From Lachnospiraceae bacterium (GTDB lineage: Bacteria > Bacillota > Clostridia > Lachnospirales > Lachnospiraceae), in assembly GCA_009774145.1 (NCBI GenBank), contig VSND01000018.1, positions 1 through 64,000 on the forward strand: a DNA stretch of 64,000 bases, given 5' to 3'. The first letter of the stretch is position 1; each line of letters starts with the position of its first letter. Position numbers and translations under genes: made by a program. The notes below the pieces were generated by a model, which made no database searches, was not told the DNA's origin, and saw nothing but the letters and a program-made list of their open reading frames with translations. Positions 50,911 to 60,132 of the stretch are shown in pieces.

Positions 50911-51789
50911 ATGGATAAGATACAGCTAAAGGCGCTTGCCAAGATCAATCTGGGCCTGGATGTGTTAAGACGGAGGGAGGACGGGTATCATGAGGTAAAG
51001 ATGATTATGCAGACGATCAGCCTGTGCGATGAACTGGAGCTTCGGAAGCGGAAACAGCCGGGTATCCAGGTTCGGACAAATCTGCACTACCTTCCGACCA
51101 ATGAGAACAATCTGGTCTATAAAGCGGCGCAGCTTCTGATGGAGGAATTTCAGATCGGGGACGGGATCGCCATTCAGCTGCAGAAGCGGATTCCGGTGGC
51201 GGCCGGCATGGCAGGAGGAAGTTCGGATGCGGCGGCAGTGCTGTGGGGCATGAACCAGATGTATGGACTGGGACTTTCCAGAAAGGGGCTGATGGAACGG
51301 GGCGTGCGGCTGGGGGCGGATGTTCCTTACTGTGTGCTTCGCGGAACCGCACTGGCGGAAGGGATCGGAGAGCGGCTGAGGACACTGCCGCCCATGCCCA
51401 AATGCTATATTCTGCTGGCCAAACCGGGGATCAGCGTATCGACCCGGTTCGTGTATGAGAATCTCCATGCCAACGACCTGAAGCCGGAGCAGCACCCGGA
51501 TGTGGATGCGATGATCGAAGCCATGAAGGAAAAAGACCTTGGGCTTCTCACTGCCCGTATGGGAAATGTGCTGGAGCTTGTGACGGTTCCGGCCCATCCG
51601 GTTATAGAGGAGATAAAAAGATACATGCTGGAGGCAGGAGCGCTGGGCGCCATGATGAGCGGAAGCGGCCCTACCGTATTCGGTATTTTTGATACCCAGG
51701 CAAAGGCGAGAAAGGCATATCATGCCATGAGAGCCGGACGGCTTGCAAAGCAGTTATACCTGACTGTACCGTATAATGTACGCCGGTAG
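50911..51789 (+). CDS. ispE: 4-(CDP)-2-C-methyl-D-erythritol kinase IspE
   Basis: A 292-residue GHMP kinase: LKALAKINLGLDVLRRREDGYHEV at the start, the P-loop IPVAAGMAGGSSDAAAVLWGM near residue 95, GADVPYCVLRGTALAEGIGE, and MMSGSGPTVFGIF near 250. It performs the fourth step of the MEP isoprenoid route. Preceded by its own promoter and followed by a terminator before gerA. Confidence 0.96.
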   Translation: MDKIQLKALAKINLGLDVLRRREDGYHEVKMIMQTISLCDELELRKRKQPGIQVRTNLHYLPTNENNLVYKAAQLLMEEFQIGDGIAIQLQKRIPVAAGMAGGSSDAAAVLWGMNQMYGLGLSRKGLMERGVRLGADVPYCVLRGTALAEGIGERLRTLPPMPKCYILLAKPGISVSTRFVYENLHANDLKPEQHPDVDAMIEAMKEKDLGLLTARMGNVLELVTVPAHPVIEEIKRYMLEAGALGAMMSGSGPTVFGIFDTQAKARKAYHAMRAGRLAKQLYLTVPYNVRR

Positions 51790-51855
51790 TATATGCGTAT
51801 CCATGAAAATACAGGTATAAAACTGGAAAACACAGACATAATAAGCCTGAGATGG

Positions 51856-51938
51856 GGCTGTCGCAGAATGCGGCGTCTGAAAAGAGTTTTTATGACAGGA
51901 AGGCTCTTTTCGGCACCATGTTCTGCGGCAGCCTTTTT
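51856..51938 (+). terminator. long intrinsic terminator between ispE and gerA
   Basis: GGCTG-t-CGCAGAA pairs with TTCTGCG-g-CAGCC, an inner GAAAAGAG/CTCTTTTC stem extends it, and five T residues follow. The germination genes after it therefore need their own, probably sporulation-stage, promoter. Confidence 0.8.
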
Positions 51939-51956
51939 GTATGAGGAGGCAGGCGT

Positions 51957-53363
51957 ATGGGTGAGATCTCTTTGGCTCTTGCACAGAATAAAAAGTGGGT
52001 GGAAGACCGGTTTGCAAAATGTGATGATATTCTGAACCGGCAGGTATTCCTGGATGACGGAAAAAAAGAGGGGCTTTTGGTCTACGTGGAAGTGGCAGTC
52101 AGCAACCTGATGCTGGAGGAGCATGTGATCGGTCTGTCCGATGTGCAGCCTCTGAAGACCTATGCGGAAGCGGAAGCGGCCCTTCTGGCAGGCAACGGGA
52201 TTCTGTTTCTGGAGGGAGACGACTGTGTCTATAAGATATCCAGCAAGGGGTATCCGGGGCTGGGAGTGTCCAGGGCAGAGAGCGAAAAGGTCATGCGCGG
52301 CTCCAAAGAGGGTTTCACAGAGAGCGAGAAAGTGAACGTGGCGCTGATCCGAAAGAGGCTTCGGGATCCCGGAATGAAGGTGGAAGAGCAGCAGATTGGA
52401 ACCCGTTCCCATACAATGACGGCGCTGGTCTATATGGAAGACCTGATCTATCCGGAGCTTCTTCATACGATCCGGGAACGGATGGATGCCTTTGAGATCG
52501 ACGGGATTCTGGACAGCGGGATGCTGGAGCAGCTGACGGAGAAGCACTGGCTGTCCCCCTTCCCGCAGTTTCAGTCTACGGAGCGTCCGGACCGGGCGGC
52601 ATCCGCGGTGCTGGAAGGGAGGATTGTGCTGGTTACGGACCATTCTCCTACGGTTCTCATCTTTCCTTCGGATTACAACAGTTTCTTTCAGACCAGTGAC
52701 GACTGGTACAACCGTTTTGAGATTGCCACTTTTGCCAGAATGCTGCGTTTTTTTGCAGCCATTCTGGCCATGAGCTTTCCGGCGCTCTATGTGGCGGTGA
52801 CTACCTGGCATACCAGTCTGCTTCCGACGAATCTGGTACTGTCCATGGCGGATGCAAGGCAGGGCGTTCCGTTTCCTTCTGTGGGGGAGGTGCTCCTGAT
52901 GGAGATATCCTTCGAACTGATCCGGGAAGCGGGGATTCGTCTGCCCGGCCCCATTGGCAATACCATCGGCATCGTGGGCGGCCTGATCATCGGCCAGTCT
53001 GCAGTTTCAGCGAATGTGGTCAGCCCCATCGTTGTGATTGTGGTGGCATTTACGGCTCTTTGTTCCTTTGCCATTCCGAACGAAGAGTTTGCCTCTGCGT
53101 TTCGTCTGCTGAAATACGGATGCATCTTTATGGGAGCCTGGCTGGGACTCTACGGCGTCCTGCTTTCATATCTGTGGGTGCTGATCCATCTGTCCCATCT
53201 GAACAGTTTCGGCATTCCCTATCTGATGCCCTATGTGGCGGCAGATCTGAACGGCTATGAGGATAAGAGGGATTCACTGGTCCGCTATCCGTTCCGCATG
53301 ATGAAACAGCGTCCCATTTTTGCCAGGCGGGGCGCAAGAGTAAAACTTAGAAAGAAGGGCTGA
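51957..53363 (+). CDS. GerA-family spore germination protein (A subunit)
   Basis: A 468-residue membrane protein with the GerAA layout. A soluble N-domain (residues 1-240) has YVEVAVSNLMLEEHVIG, MTALVYMEDL, GILDSGMLEQL and GRIVLVTDHSPTVLIFPSDY. A membrane half has FSxDDWYNRFEIATFARMLR-type sequence and spans including FFAAILAMSFPALYVAV, GPIGNTIGIVGGLIIGQ and VSPIVVIVVAFTAL. With the B and C subunits it forms a nutrient receptor in the spore inner membrane. GAGGAGG precedes the ATG. Confidence 0.93.
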   Translation: MGEISLALAQNKKWVEDRFAKCDDILNRQVFLDDGKKEGLLVYVEVAVSNLMLEEHVIGLSDVQPLKTYAEAEAALLAGNGILFLEGDDCVYKISSKGYPGLGVSRAESEKVMRGSKEGFTESEKVNVALIRKRLRDPGMKVEEQQIGTRSHTMTALVYMEDLIYPELLHTIRERMDAFEIDGILDSGMLEQLTEKHWLSPFPQFQSTERPDRAASAVLEGRIVLVTDHSPTVLIFPSDYNSFFQTSDDWYNRFEIATFARMLRFFAAILAMSFPALYVAVTTWHTSLLPTNLVLSMADARQGVPFPSVGEVLLMEISFELIREAGIRLPGPIGNTIGIVGGLIIGQSAVSANVVSPIVVIVVAFTALCSFAIPNEEFASAFRLLKYGCIFMGAWLGLYGVLLSYLWVLIHLSHLNSFGIPYLMPYVAADLNGYEDKRDSLVRYPFRMMKQRPIFARRGARVKLRKKG

Positions 53364-53364
53364 T

Positions 53365-54879
53365 ATGTTTTCAGGAAACCATAAAATATCCTCCAGACAG
53401 CTTTACCGGAATTATGCGACGGCTTTTATCAGTCTTGGCGCGCTTCTGCCTCCGCTGGTCATGAACCGGGAGCATACGGGAAGCCTCATACTTGCGCTTC
53501 TGTTTTCCGGGGCTGTCCTTGCAGGGACGGCGGTGATCCCGCGGCCGGACAGCCGCATGGTCAGATGGCTCTGTTATGTACAGTACTGGGTGATCGGAAC
53601 CATGCTGGTCCGCCTGACCGGAATGCTGATCCGGATGTTTCTTCTGACGGATACTGCGCTGTGGATCATTATGGGCTGGTTCTGCCTGTTCTGTTATTAC
53701 AATCTGTACAAGGGGCTGGAATGCAGATTCCGGGTCAGTGAAGTGCTGTTTCCGTTTTTTCTGTGTCTGCTGCTGCTTCTGACGGTTCTGATGTATGGAG
53801 AAGTGGAAGGAAGCAGGCTTCTGGAACTTCGGCTGACGTTCGGAAAGAAAAACTGGATCCTCGGATATGAACTGTTCTGCTGGTTCAGCGCCGTGCAGAG
53901 TCTGTGGCATCTGCGGGGGCAGACCAGAGGCGGGAGTTCTTTTTCCAGAACCGTTTTTGCCGTCTGGCTGACCGGAGCGGCGGCCGTGGCAGGATTCGGG
54001 CTTTTTTCCTACTGTATTTATGGAAATGCAGGACATACAGGACTTGTCTATCCAATCGCATCGGCCATGACACTGGCGCATTTTCCGGGAAACGTCATCG
54101 GGAGACTGGATGCGATGTTCATCTTTGCGTGGATCATCGGTCTGTTTCTTTTGTGCAGCAGCCTGTTTGCCCCTCTTGTGGACGGGGAACCGGATGCACG
54201 AAGCAAATGGTTTCTGCTTGGACTGGTGGCCCTGGCTTTTGCAGCGGCGAATGTGCCCCGGTGTGTGGAATGGGGGCGGATGCTTTTGTATGATGTCCTG
54301 ACGCCGGTGCAGCTTCTGCTCCTGCTCTGGCACAGCATGAAAGGGTCCGGAAGGAAGAAGGCTGCGGCAGCTGTCTGCCTGCTTTGTGCGCTGCTTTTGA
54401 ATGGCTGCAGTTCTCAGGAGCTGGAGCAGCAGAGCCTGGTCACTGCCATCGGAGTGGATGAAGGAATGAACGGGAAATTTCATCTGACCTTTGGGTTTGG
54501 AACTGCGGATGAGGATGGGGAAGAGCCGTTTGAGACGGACAGTCGGTCCTTGCAGGATGCAAAGGAGACGTACTGGGAATATTTTCAGAAAAATATGGAT
54601 TTTAATCATCTGAAAAACTTTTATTTTTCCGGTACGGTGCTGGACCAGGAAGGATTTGACCGTCTGTTGGAGGAGATCCAGATCGACGGGGCGTATTCCC
54701 GGGGGACACTGGTACATGTGACCGAAGGAACAGCGGGTGAACAGGCAGAGAAGGAGGAACAGCCGGAGGAGGGGATGCCGATCCATCGGGTTCTGAATGC
54801 CTGGTATAATGGGGAATCCTGTGACATTCCGCTGATTACAGCAGACGGCCGGTATAAAGGGCAGGCGGCCTGGCCATAA
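53365..54879 (+). CDS. fused GerB permease-GerC lipoprotein
   Basis: A 504-residue protein in which two receptor subunits appear joined. Residues 1-330 form a GerB-like permease with about ten spans, beginning KISSRQLYRNYATAFISLGA. A short Lys/Arg-rich linker follows (SMKGSGRKKAA), then a lipoprotein-like stretch AAVCLLCALLLNGCSSQELEQ (residues about 332-352) and the GerC opening VTAIGVDEGMNGKFHLTFGF. Only about 150 residues of the GerC part remain, against some 350 in ordinary GerC. It starts one base after gerA stops. No frameshift is visible at the joint. Confidence 0.82.
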   Translation: MFSGNHKISSRQLYRNYATAFISLGALLPPLVMNREHTGSLILALLFSGAVLAGTAVIPRPDSRMVRWLCYVQYWVIGTMLVRLTGMLIRMFLLTDTALWIIMGWFCLFCYYNLYKGLECRFRVSEVLFPFFLCLLLLLTVLMYGEVEGSRLLELRLTFGKKNWILGYELFCWFSAVQSLWHLRGQTRGGSSFSRTVFAVWLTGAAAVAGFGLFSYCIYGNAGHTGLVYPIASAMTLAHFPGNVIGRLDAMFIFAWIIGLFLLCSSLFAPLVDGEPDARSKWFLLGLVALAFAAANVPRCVEWGRMLLYDVLTPVQLLLLLWHSMKGSGRKKAAAAVCLLCALLLNGCSSQELEQQSLVTAIGVDEGMNGKFHLTFGFGTADEDGEEPFETDSRSLQDAKETYWEYFQKNMDFNHLKNFYFSGTVLDQEGFDRLLEEIQIDGAYSRGTLVHVTEGTAGEQAEKEEQPEEGMPIHRVLNAWYNGESCDIPLITADGRYKGQAAWP

Positions 54880-54995
54880 TATCTGTATCCAGTGTCTGGA
54901 AATAACCGGGAAAACAGGGTCAGCGGCATACGGATCCGGGGTTCACCAGATGCAGAAAATCAGCGCCGTTTACACGGACAAAAGGAGGTGGATTT

Positions 54996-55217
54996 ATGGA
55001 AAGAAAAGTGAGGATTCTGATATGCTCCATGATCCTGGGGCTTATGGTGACCGGATGCATGGTGGTTCCGGAGATTCTGCAGACAGATACCGCCGATGTG
55101 TCAGCCGCGGCAGAGCCGGCAGAGGTATATGCGTGGTGGAGTCTGACATATGAGACGCCGAATCCGGAGAAACTTCCGGTGAAGGTACGGTTTCAATGGC
55201 TGAAGGGGCTTGAATAA
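54996..55217 (+). CDS. small lipoprotein, unknown
   Basis: A 73-residue protein: MERKVRILICSMILGLMVTGC is a lipoprotein signal (Cys21), then MVVPEILQTDTADVS and AWWSLTYETPNPEKLPVKVRF. AGGAGGTG precedes the ATG with good spacing. It follows the gerB-gerC fusion by 116 bases. Family unknown; it may be an added germination component, but that is only context. Confidence 0.55.
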   Translation: MERKVRILICSMILGLMVTGCMVVPEILQTDTADVSAAAEPAEVYAWWSLTYETPNPEKLPVKVRFQWLKGLE

Positions 55218-55273
55218 CCGGGAAAAAACGGCTACAATGAATGGATAACTGGAAGATACAGGAGAGACGGAAG

Positions 55274-55717
55274 ATGACAAAGGATGTTATGGTGACGATT
55301 GCCGGATTTCATATGGCGGAGGAAGATGAAGATACCATAGAAATGGTGCATATCGGAGAATATTATGAGAGAAACGGGACGCACTATATTCTGTATGAGG
55401 AACGGATGGAAGGTATGGCAGAGCCGGTGAAGAACCGGATCAAGATCCGGGGACACCGGATGGAGCTTCAGAAGCGGGGGCCGGTTACTGCCGATATGGT
55501 CTTTGAGGAGCATAAGAGCCAGAGCAGTACCTATGCGATTCCGTATGGGAGTTTTCTGATGGAGACCCATACGAAGAAGGTGGAAATTCAGGAGGAGGAA
55601 GCGTGTTTTCTGGCGACTGCCTCCTATGAGCTGAATGTAAATGGCGTACGCTGTGCCAGCTGTGATATCCGGGTGCTGGTGCAGCCGAGGAAGACCTTCC
55701 GACTGGAAGGAACGTGA
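55274..55717 (+). CDS. DUF1934 beta-barrel protein
   Basis: A 147-residue protein with the DUF1934 pattern: MTKDVMVTIAGFHMAEEDED, IEMVHIGEYYERNGTHYILYEE, RIKIRGHRMELQKRG and IPYGSFLMETHTKKVEI. The family is a small calycin-like barrel in Firmicutes with no known role. The ATG at 55274 suits the family; the frame is open to 55241. Confidence 0.8.
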   Translation: MTKDVMVTIAGFHMAEEDEDTIEMVHIGEYYERNGTHYILYEERMEGMAEPVKNRIKIRGHRMELQKRGPVTADMVFEEHKSQSSTYAIPYGSFLMETHTKKVEIQEEEACFLATASYELNVNGVRCASCDIRVLVQPRKTFRLEGT

Positions 55718-55775
55718 TCCGGGGCCAGGGCCGCCTGATCGGGAAGAAACCGGATGCAGCACAATGGAGGAGCAA

Positions 55776-56372
55776 ATGGAAGACAGATCTGAGAACAGCA
55801 TACAGAAAAAGAACCTGCAAAAGAAAAAAATGCAGAAAAAGAACATGCACGGAAAAGACCTACATAAAAGAGAGCATGACAGAAAAGGGATCCATAAAAA
55901 AGAGTTTTATAAAAAAGATGCGCACAGGAAAGCTTCTGATCAGAAAGACTGCCGCAGGAATGGCAGCCCCGAGCATAAGGCGCCGAAGAAGGAAATTCCA
56001 GAGGAATGGCTGTATCTTGCCAAAGAGGGGGGCTCCCTGGGGGATCTGTATCAGCACCTGAAGGGGGAAAAGTGCTGGAGCGCGGAATACTGGGAAGAGG
56101 CGGAGGTTCTGGAGATCCGTATTCCAGAGGCCGGTTCGGTGGATCTGGAAGCGATGGAAACGGATCCGGAGGACCATGAGCTGCGCTCTTATATGGAAGA
56201 AACAGGAGCAAAGACTGCGTATGCGGTGACTGTCATGCCGGAATATTTTGAAAAGGCACAGGCAGTCATGCGGTATATCGCTGACAAAACGGGCGGGATT
56301 TTCTGCGGGGATACAGAGGATTTTCAGCCGGAGATAAGAGAAGCTTCCGGCAACTCTCAACGGCCGATATAG
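55776..56372 (+). CDS. Lys-rich-tail protein, unknown function
   Basis: A 198-residue protein without a known family. Residues 10-65 are a very basic helix-like stretch of short units such as QKKNLQKKKMQKKN, KGIHKKEFYKKD and HRKASDQKDC. The rest is an ordinary acidic domain with IPEEWLYLAKEGGSLGDLYQHL, CWSAEYWEEAEVLEIRIPEAGSVDLEAM, and KTAYAVTVMPEYFEKAQAVMRYI. The basic part could bind nucleic acid or spore-core acid polymers, but that is a guess. The ATG at 55776 has GGAGGA five bases upstream; an earlier ATG at 55764 is possible. Confidence 0.6.
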   Translation: MEDRSENSIQKKNLQKKKMQKKNMHGKDLHKREHDRKGIHKKEFYKKDAHRKASDQKDCRRNGSPEHKAPKKEIPEEWLYLAKEGGSLGDLYQHLKGEKCWSAEYWEEAEVLEIRIPEAGSVDLEAMETDPEDHELRSYMEETGAKTAYAVTVMPEYFEKAQAVMRYIADKTGGIFCGDTEDFQPEIREASGNSQRPI

Positions 56373-56407
56373 AAATACAGACAAGGATGAAAACAGGTGA
56401 ATGACTT

Positions 56408-57796
56408 ATGAATGAAAAGACAGAGAGAGAAGAAAATAAACTGGGAATCTTACCGGTTGAGCAGCTGATCCGCCAGTTTGCGGTTCCGAGCATTATTGCC
56501 ATGCTGGTCAGCGCACTGTATAATATCGTGGATCAGTTTTTCATAGGAAGAAGTATCGGGGAACTGGGAAATGCAGCGACAAATGTGGCATTTCCGCTGA
56601 CGACCTCCTGTGTCGCCATTGCTCTTTTATTCGGCATCGGTGGTGCATCTTCTTTTAACCTGGCTATGGGACGGAAGCAGAAGGAGCAGGCGGTCTACTA
56701 TATGGGAAATGCAGCGGTGCTGCTGTTTCTTATGGGTTCGGTGCTTTGCATCCTGACGCAGATCTTTCTGGTGCCCATGCTCCGGTTTTTCGGATCGCCG
56801 GACAGTGTACTGGGTTATGCCGTTACCTATACAAGGATCACTTCGATCGGATTTCCCTTTTTGATCTATTCCAATGGGGGAGCCCATCTGGTCCGGGCGG
56901 ACGGTACACCCAAATATTCCATGCTCTGCAACCTGACCGGCGCATTGATCAATACGGTTCTGGACCCGCTGTTTATCTTCGGATTCGGGATGGGGATGGC
57001 AGGAGCGGCGCTGGCCACGATCATCGGGCAGATCGTGGCAGCAGGCATGATCTTTTGTTACATGCTCCGCTGCCGGACTGTAACGCTGGAAAGGCGGAAT
57101 CTGATGATCCGTCCGGAATATGCCGTACATATCATGTCTCTGGGACTGGCGTCTTTCTTCAATCAGATTGCCATGATGATCGTGCAGATCGTGCTGAACA
57201 ACTCTCTGACCTATTACGGTGCACGGTCGGTCTATGGGGAATCGATTCCGCTGGCGTGCGCAGGAATCATCTCCAAGGTAGCCATGCTGTATTTTTCCGT
57301 GGTCATCGGTCTGGCACAGGGGCTGCAGCCCATTGCCGGATACAATTACGGAGCGAAAAATTATGACCGTGTAAAACAGGTATATTTTCAGACGGTGCGT
57401 TATGCCCTGTCCATATCTGTGGCGGCATTTCTGCTGTTTCAGCTGGCGCCGCAGCAGATCATCTCCGTCTTCGGGGATGGTTCAGAGGAATATTTCCTGT
57501 TTGCCGCAAGATATTTCCGAATCTATCTGTTCGCCACGTTTCTGAACGGGATACAGCCGGTGACCTCCACGTTCTTCACGGCAATTGGAAAACCGGTGAA
57601 GGGAATCTTTCTGTCTCTGACCAGGCAGATTCTGTTCCTGCTCCCGCTGATTATAATCTTCCCGCTGTTTCTGGGGATTGACGGGATCATGTATGCAGGA
57701 CCGATTGCAGATCTGACAGCAGGAGCGGCGGCCATTGGGATGATTCTGTATGAGATGCGGCAGATTACAGGGATGCAGAAGGCGGAAGCGGTGTGA
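56408..57796 (+). CDS. MATE-family efflux transporter
   Basis: A 462-residue twelve-span exporter: LPVEQLIRQFAVPSIIAMLVSALYNIVDQFFIG at the start, GIGGASSFNLAMGRKQKEQA, YSNGGAHLVRADGTPKYSML, DPLFIFGFGMGMAGAALATIIGQ and GLAQGLQPIAGYNYGAKNYDRVKQ. All are typical of the DinF/NorM-like MATE group, which export cationic drugs or metabolites with sodium or proton exchange. It stands alone with weak context. Confidence 0.93.
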   Translation: MNEKTEREENKLGILPVEQLIRQFAVPSIIAMLVSALYNIVDQFFIGRSIGELGNAATNVAFPLTTSCVAIALLFGIGGASSFNLAMGRKQKEQAVYYMGNAAVLLFLMGSVLCILTQIFLVPMLRFFGSPDSVLGYAVTYTRITSIGFPFLIYSNGGAHLVRADGTPKYSMLCNLTGALINTVLDPLFIFGFGMGMAGAALATIIGQIVAAGMIFCYMLRCRTVTLERRNLMIRPEYAVHIMSLGLASFFNQIAMMIVQIVLNNSLTYYGARSVYGESIPLACAGIISKVAMLYFSVVIGLAQGLQPIAGYNYGAKNYDRVKQVYFQTVRYALSISVAAFLLFQLAPQQIISVFGDGSEEYFLFAARYFRIYLFATFLNGIQPVTSTFFTAIGKPVKGIFLSLTRQILFLLPLIIIFPLFLGIDGIMYAGPIADLTAGAAAIGMILYEMRQITGMQKAEAV

Positions 57797-57816
57797 GCGG
57801 TTGAACGCTTTTCCGG

Positions 57817-59253
57817 CTATTCTTTTTCTTCTTCTGATGCCCTGCTGAGAGAAAAGATAAATTCTGTGCCGACTCCTTCCGTACTGATCACATTGATATT
57901 TTCGTTGTGGAGCTGGAGGATCTCTTTCACGATGGCAAGACCAAGACCGGTACCGGACTTGTCCTTCCCTCTGGAGGCATCCGATTTATAGAAACGCTCC
58001 CAGATCTTGTTCAGGCTGTCCTTCGGGATTCCGATGCCGGTGTCACGGACCGAGACAAAGATTTTCTCATATTTTATGGTGGTCTCTATGGTAATGACAG
58101 AGTCCGGCTGGCTGAATTTGATGGCATTGTCGATCAGATTGTAAAGCACCTGCTGGATCTTTCCCATATCCGCATAGACATAAGATTCCCAGTCGGTGAA
58201 CAGCAGTTCGATGGAGATGCGCTTGGAAGTGCAGGTGCCTTCAAAAGTTGCCGCCGTGTTCTTGATGACGGTATTGATATCAAAACGGCTTCTGGACAGA
58301 CGGTTCTGTCTGGGATCTATGGAATTGAGCGCCAGAAGACCGCTGGTCAGCTTGCTCAGGCGCTCGGTTTCCCGCAGGACGATATTCAGATATTTTTCCT
58401 GCATTTCAAAGGGGATCGTGCCGTCCAGCATGGCTTCGATGTATCCCTTGATGGAAGTCAGAGGGGAACGGAAGTCATGAGAAATGTTGGAGATCAGCTT
58501 TCGCTGGTCCTCATCCTGATCCTTCAGAGCCTGTGCCATAAAATCCATGGTGTCCGAGAGAAATCCCAGTTCATCCTCACGGTTGAGATGAATCGGAGTG
58601 CCGTAATTGCCGAGGGCATATTCTCCGGCGCCTTTGCGCATGCGCCGGATGGGCCAGAAGACGATCAGCCAGTTGGCGCCTGCAAAAAGGAAGGCGAGTC
58701 CCATGAGCAGGATCATCGTGACATAGAACGAGAACAGATAGCCCTCTTTTTCACGGATAATGACGGACATGGGGGTATGGATGGCAATATACCCGCGCAC
58801 ATGATAATTATGTGAGACCGGAATCAGTACGCTCAGGGTTTTCTCGGAAAACATGCCGAAAAAGTCACCGACCATATAATATTTCCCCCCGGGGAGCACT
58901 GAATTGAATTCGGGTATGGAAACCCGTTCCTGCTGGGTGTCAAAGGCACGGGAGTCCAGAATCCGTTCTCCGTCCCGGCTGATGAGCCAGATGCGGGCAT
59001 CCAGATAGACATCCAGGGAGGAGAGCTGCGACTGGATGGCGGAACGCGTCCTTAAGTCTCCCTGTTCCTCAAAGTAATTTCCTACATATTGATCCGTGAG
59101 CCAGATTCCTTCCTGATAAAAATCCGCTGCCTTCGAAGAGATGGCATTTTTCATCATCAGCTGGGAAGCGACGGTGGAAATACACAAAAAGCAGCAGATT
59201 CCAAAAAGCAGGAAGGAGAGAAAATATTTGACGTTCAGTGAGAGACGCATCAT
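57817..59253 (-). CDS. HAMP-type sensor histidine kinase
   Basis: A 478-residue kinase: span near residues 10-30, an outer sensor part (PAS/dCache-like, residues 40-165), a second span (FYVTMILLMGLAFLFAGANW), HAMP with WPIRRMRKGAGEYALGNYG, the H-box LISNISHDFRSPLTSIKGYIE, N-box YNLIDNAIKFSQP, then VSVRDTGIGIPKDSLNKIWERFYK and GTGLGLAIVKEIL. It overlaps the regulator gene by four bases (ATGA). It signals to the OmpR-type partner; the stimulus is unknown. Confidence 0.93.
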   Translation of the reverse strand: MMRLSLNVKYFLSFLLFGICCFLCISTVASQLMMKNAISSKAADFYQEGIWLTDQYVGNYFEEQGDLRTRSAIQSQLSSLDVYLDARIWLISRDGERILDSRAFDTQQERVSIPEFNSVLPGGKYYMVGDFFGMFSEKTLSVLIPVSHNYHVRGYIAIHTPMSVIIREKEGYLFSFYVTMILLMGLAFLFAGANWLIVFWPIRRMRKGAGEYALGNYGTPIHLNREDELGFLSDTMDFMAQALKDQDEDQRKLISNISHDFRSPLTSIKGYIEAMLDGTIPFEMQEKYLNIVLRETERLSKLTSGLLALNSIDPRQNRLSRSRFDINTVIKNTAATFEGTCTSKRISIELLFTDWESYVYADMGKIQQVLYNLIDNAIKFSQPDSVITIETTIKYEKIFVSVRDTGIGIPKDSLNKIWERFYKSDASRGKDKSGTGLGLAIVKEILQLHNENINVISTEGVGTEFIFSLSRASEEEKE

Positions 59254-59945
59254 TTCACCTCAAATTTGTAGCCGATACCCCAGACGGTTGCAAGACGCCA
59301 TGACTCGTGATCCTTGATTTTTTCACGCAGTCTTTTGATGTGTACATCAACGGTTCGGGTGTCTCCGATGTATTCATAGCCCCAGATATGGTCCAGAAGC
59401 TGTTCTCTTGTAAAGACCTGGTTCGGTGAAGAGGCCAGAAAGAAGAGAAGCTCCAGTTCTTTGGGCGGCATTTCTACCGTCTTTCCCCGATAGACAACCG
59501 AATAATTGCTCTGGTTGATAATCAGATCCGGATACTGCACCAGCCTGGAAGCGGGAGCAGCGTCCGCCCGGGCAGGCTGAAAACGGCGCAGGACAGCCTT
59601 GACCCTTGCAACCAGTTCCTTGGAGTCAAAGGGTTTGATCATGTAATCATCCGCGCCCAGTTCCAGTCCCAGAACTTTGTCAAAGACCTCTCCTTTGGCG
59701 GAGAGCATGATGATTGGTATATTGGACCGGGTACGGATTTCCCGGCAGACCTGATATCCGTCCATGCCGGGAAGCATCAGGTCCAGAAGGATCAGGTTGG
59801 GCTGGAAGGTGTTGAAAATCTGCAGCGCCTGTTCTCCGTCTTCCACGATCTGCACTTCATAAAATTCTTTGGTCAGATATAAGGAGATCAGTTCTGCGAT
59901 GTTGGCATCATCATCTACAATTAGTATTTTCTGCTTGGATGGCAT
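59250..59945 (-). CDS. OmpR-family response regulator
   Basis: A 231-residue regulator: receiver with LIVDDDANIAELI, the acceptor Asp in LILLDLMLPGMDGYQV, MLSAKGE and the Lys in DYMIKPFDSKELV; then a winged helix (residues about 135-230) with VEMPPKELELLFFLA, TREQLLDHIWGYEYIGDTRTVDVHIKRLREKI. The ATG at 59945 has GGAG upstream; the frame is open through the palindromic element to 60149 but that is not coding. Confidence 0.94.
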   Translation of the reverse strand: MPSKQKILIVDDDANIAELISLYLTKEFYEVQIVEDGEQALQIFNTFQPNLILLDLMLPGMDGYQVCREIRTRSNIPIIMLSAKGEVFDKVLGLELGADDYMIKPFDSKELVARVKAVLRRFQPARADAAPASRLVQYPDLIINQSNYSVVYRGKTVEMPPKELELLFFLASSPNQVFTREQLLDHIWGYEYIGDTRTVDVHIKRLREKIKDHESWRLATVWGIGYKFEVK

Positions 59946-59963
59946 ATAAAATTCTCCTATATG

Positions 59964-60115
59964 AGTTCCGCATCTGCCTGGAGAATGCCCCTTGTCTGGA
60001 AGAATTTCCGACCGCAGGAGCGCTCGGAAATCCTTCCGGGCATTCACCAGGCAGATGCTGTGCTGTATAAGTTCCGCATCTGCCTGGAGAATGCAAAATC
60101 CCTCCGGGCAGATGC
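59964..60115. repeat. tandem palindromic element between mutS2 and the regulator
   Basis: A 25-base sequence (59964-59988) is repeated exactly at 60070-60094. Each copy forms the left arm of a hairpin. The long one pairs 59970-60011 with 60024-60058 (about 33 pairs, small bulge). The short one pairs 60076-60089 with 60102-60115 (14 pairs). On the minus strand both share the outer sequence ACAGCATCTGCC and GGCAGATGCGGAACT. This is a duplicated repeat with an internal deletion, like a REP/MITE-type element. Confidence 0.85.
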
Positions 60116-60132
60116 TGTTTTGTATGTCGGGG

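Noticed and set aside
53371..54786. Long minus-strand open frame (471 codons)
   Set aside because: Antisense to the gerB-gerC gene, with low-complexity Gln/Arg/His composition and no motifs.
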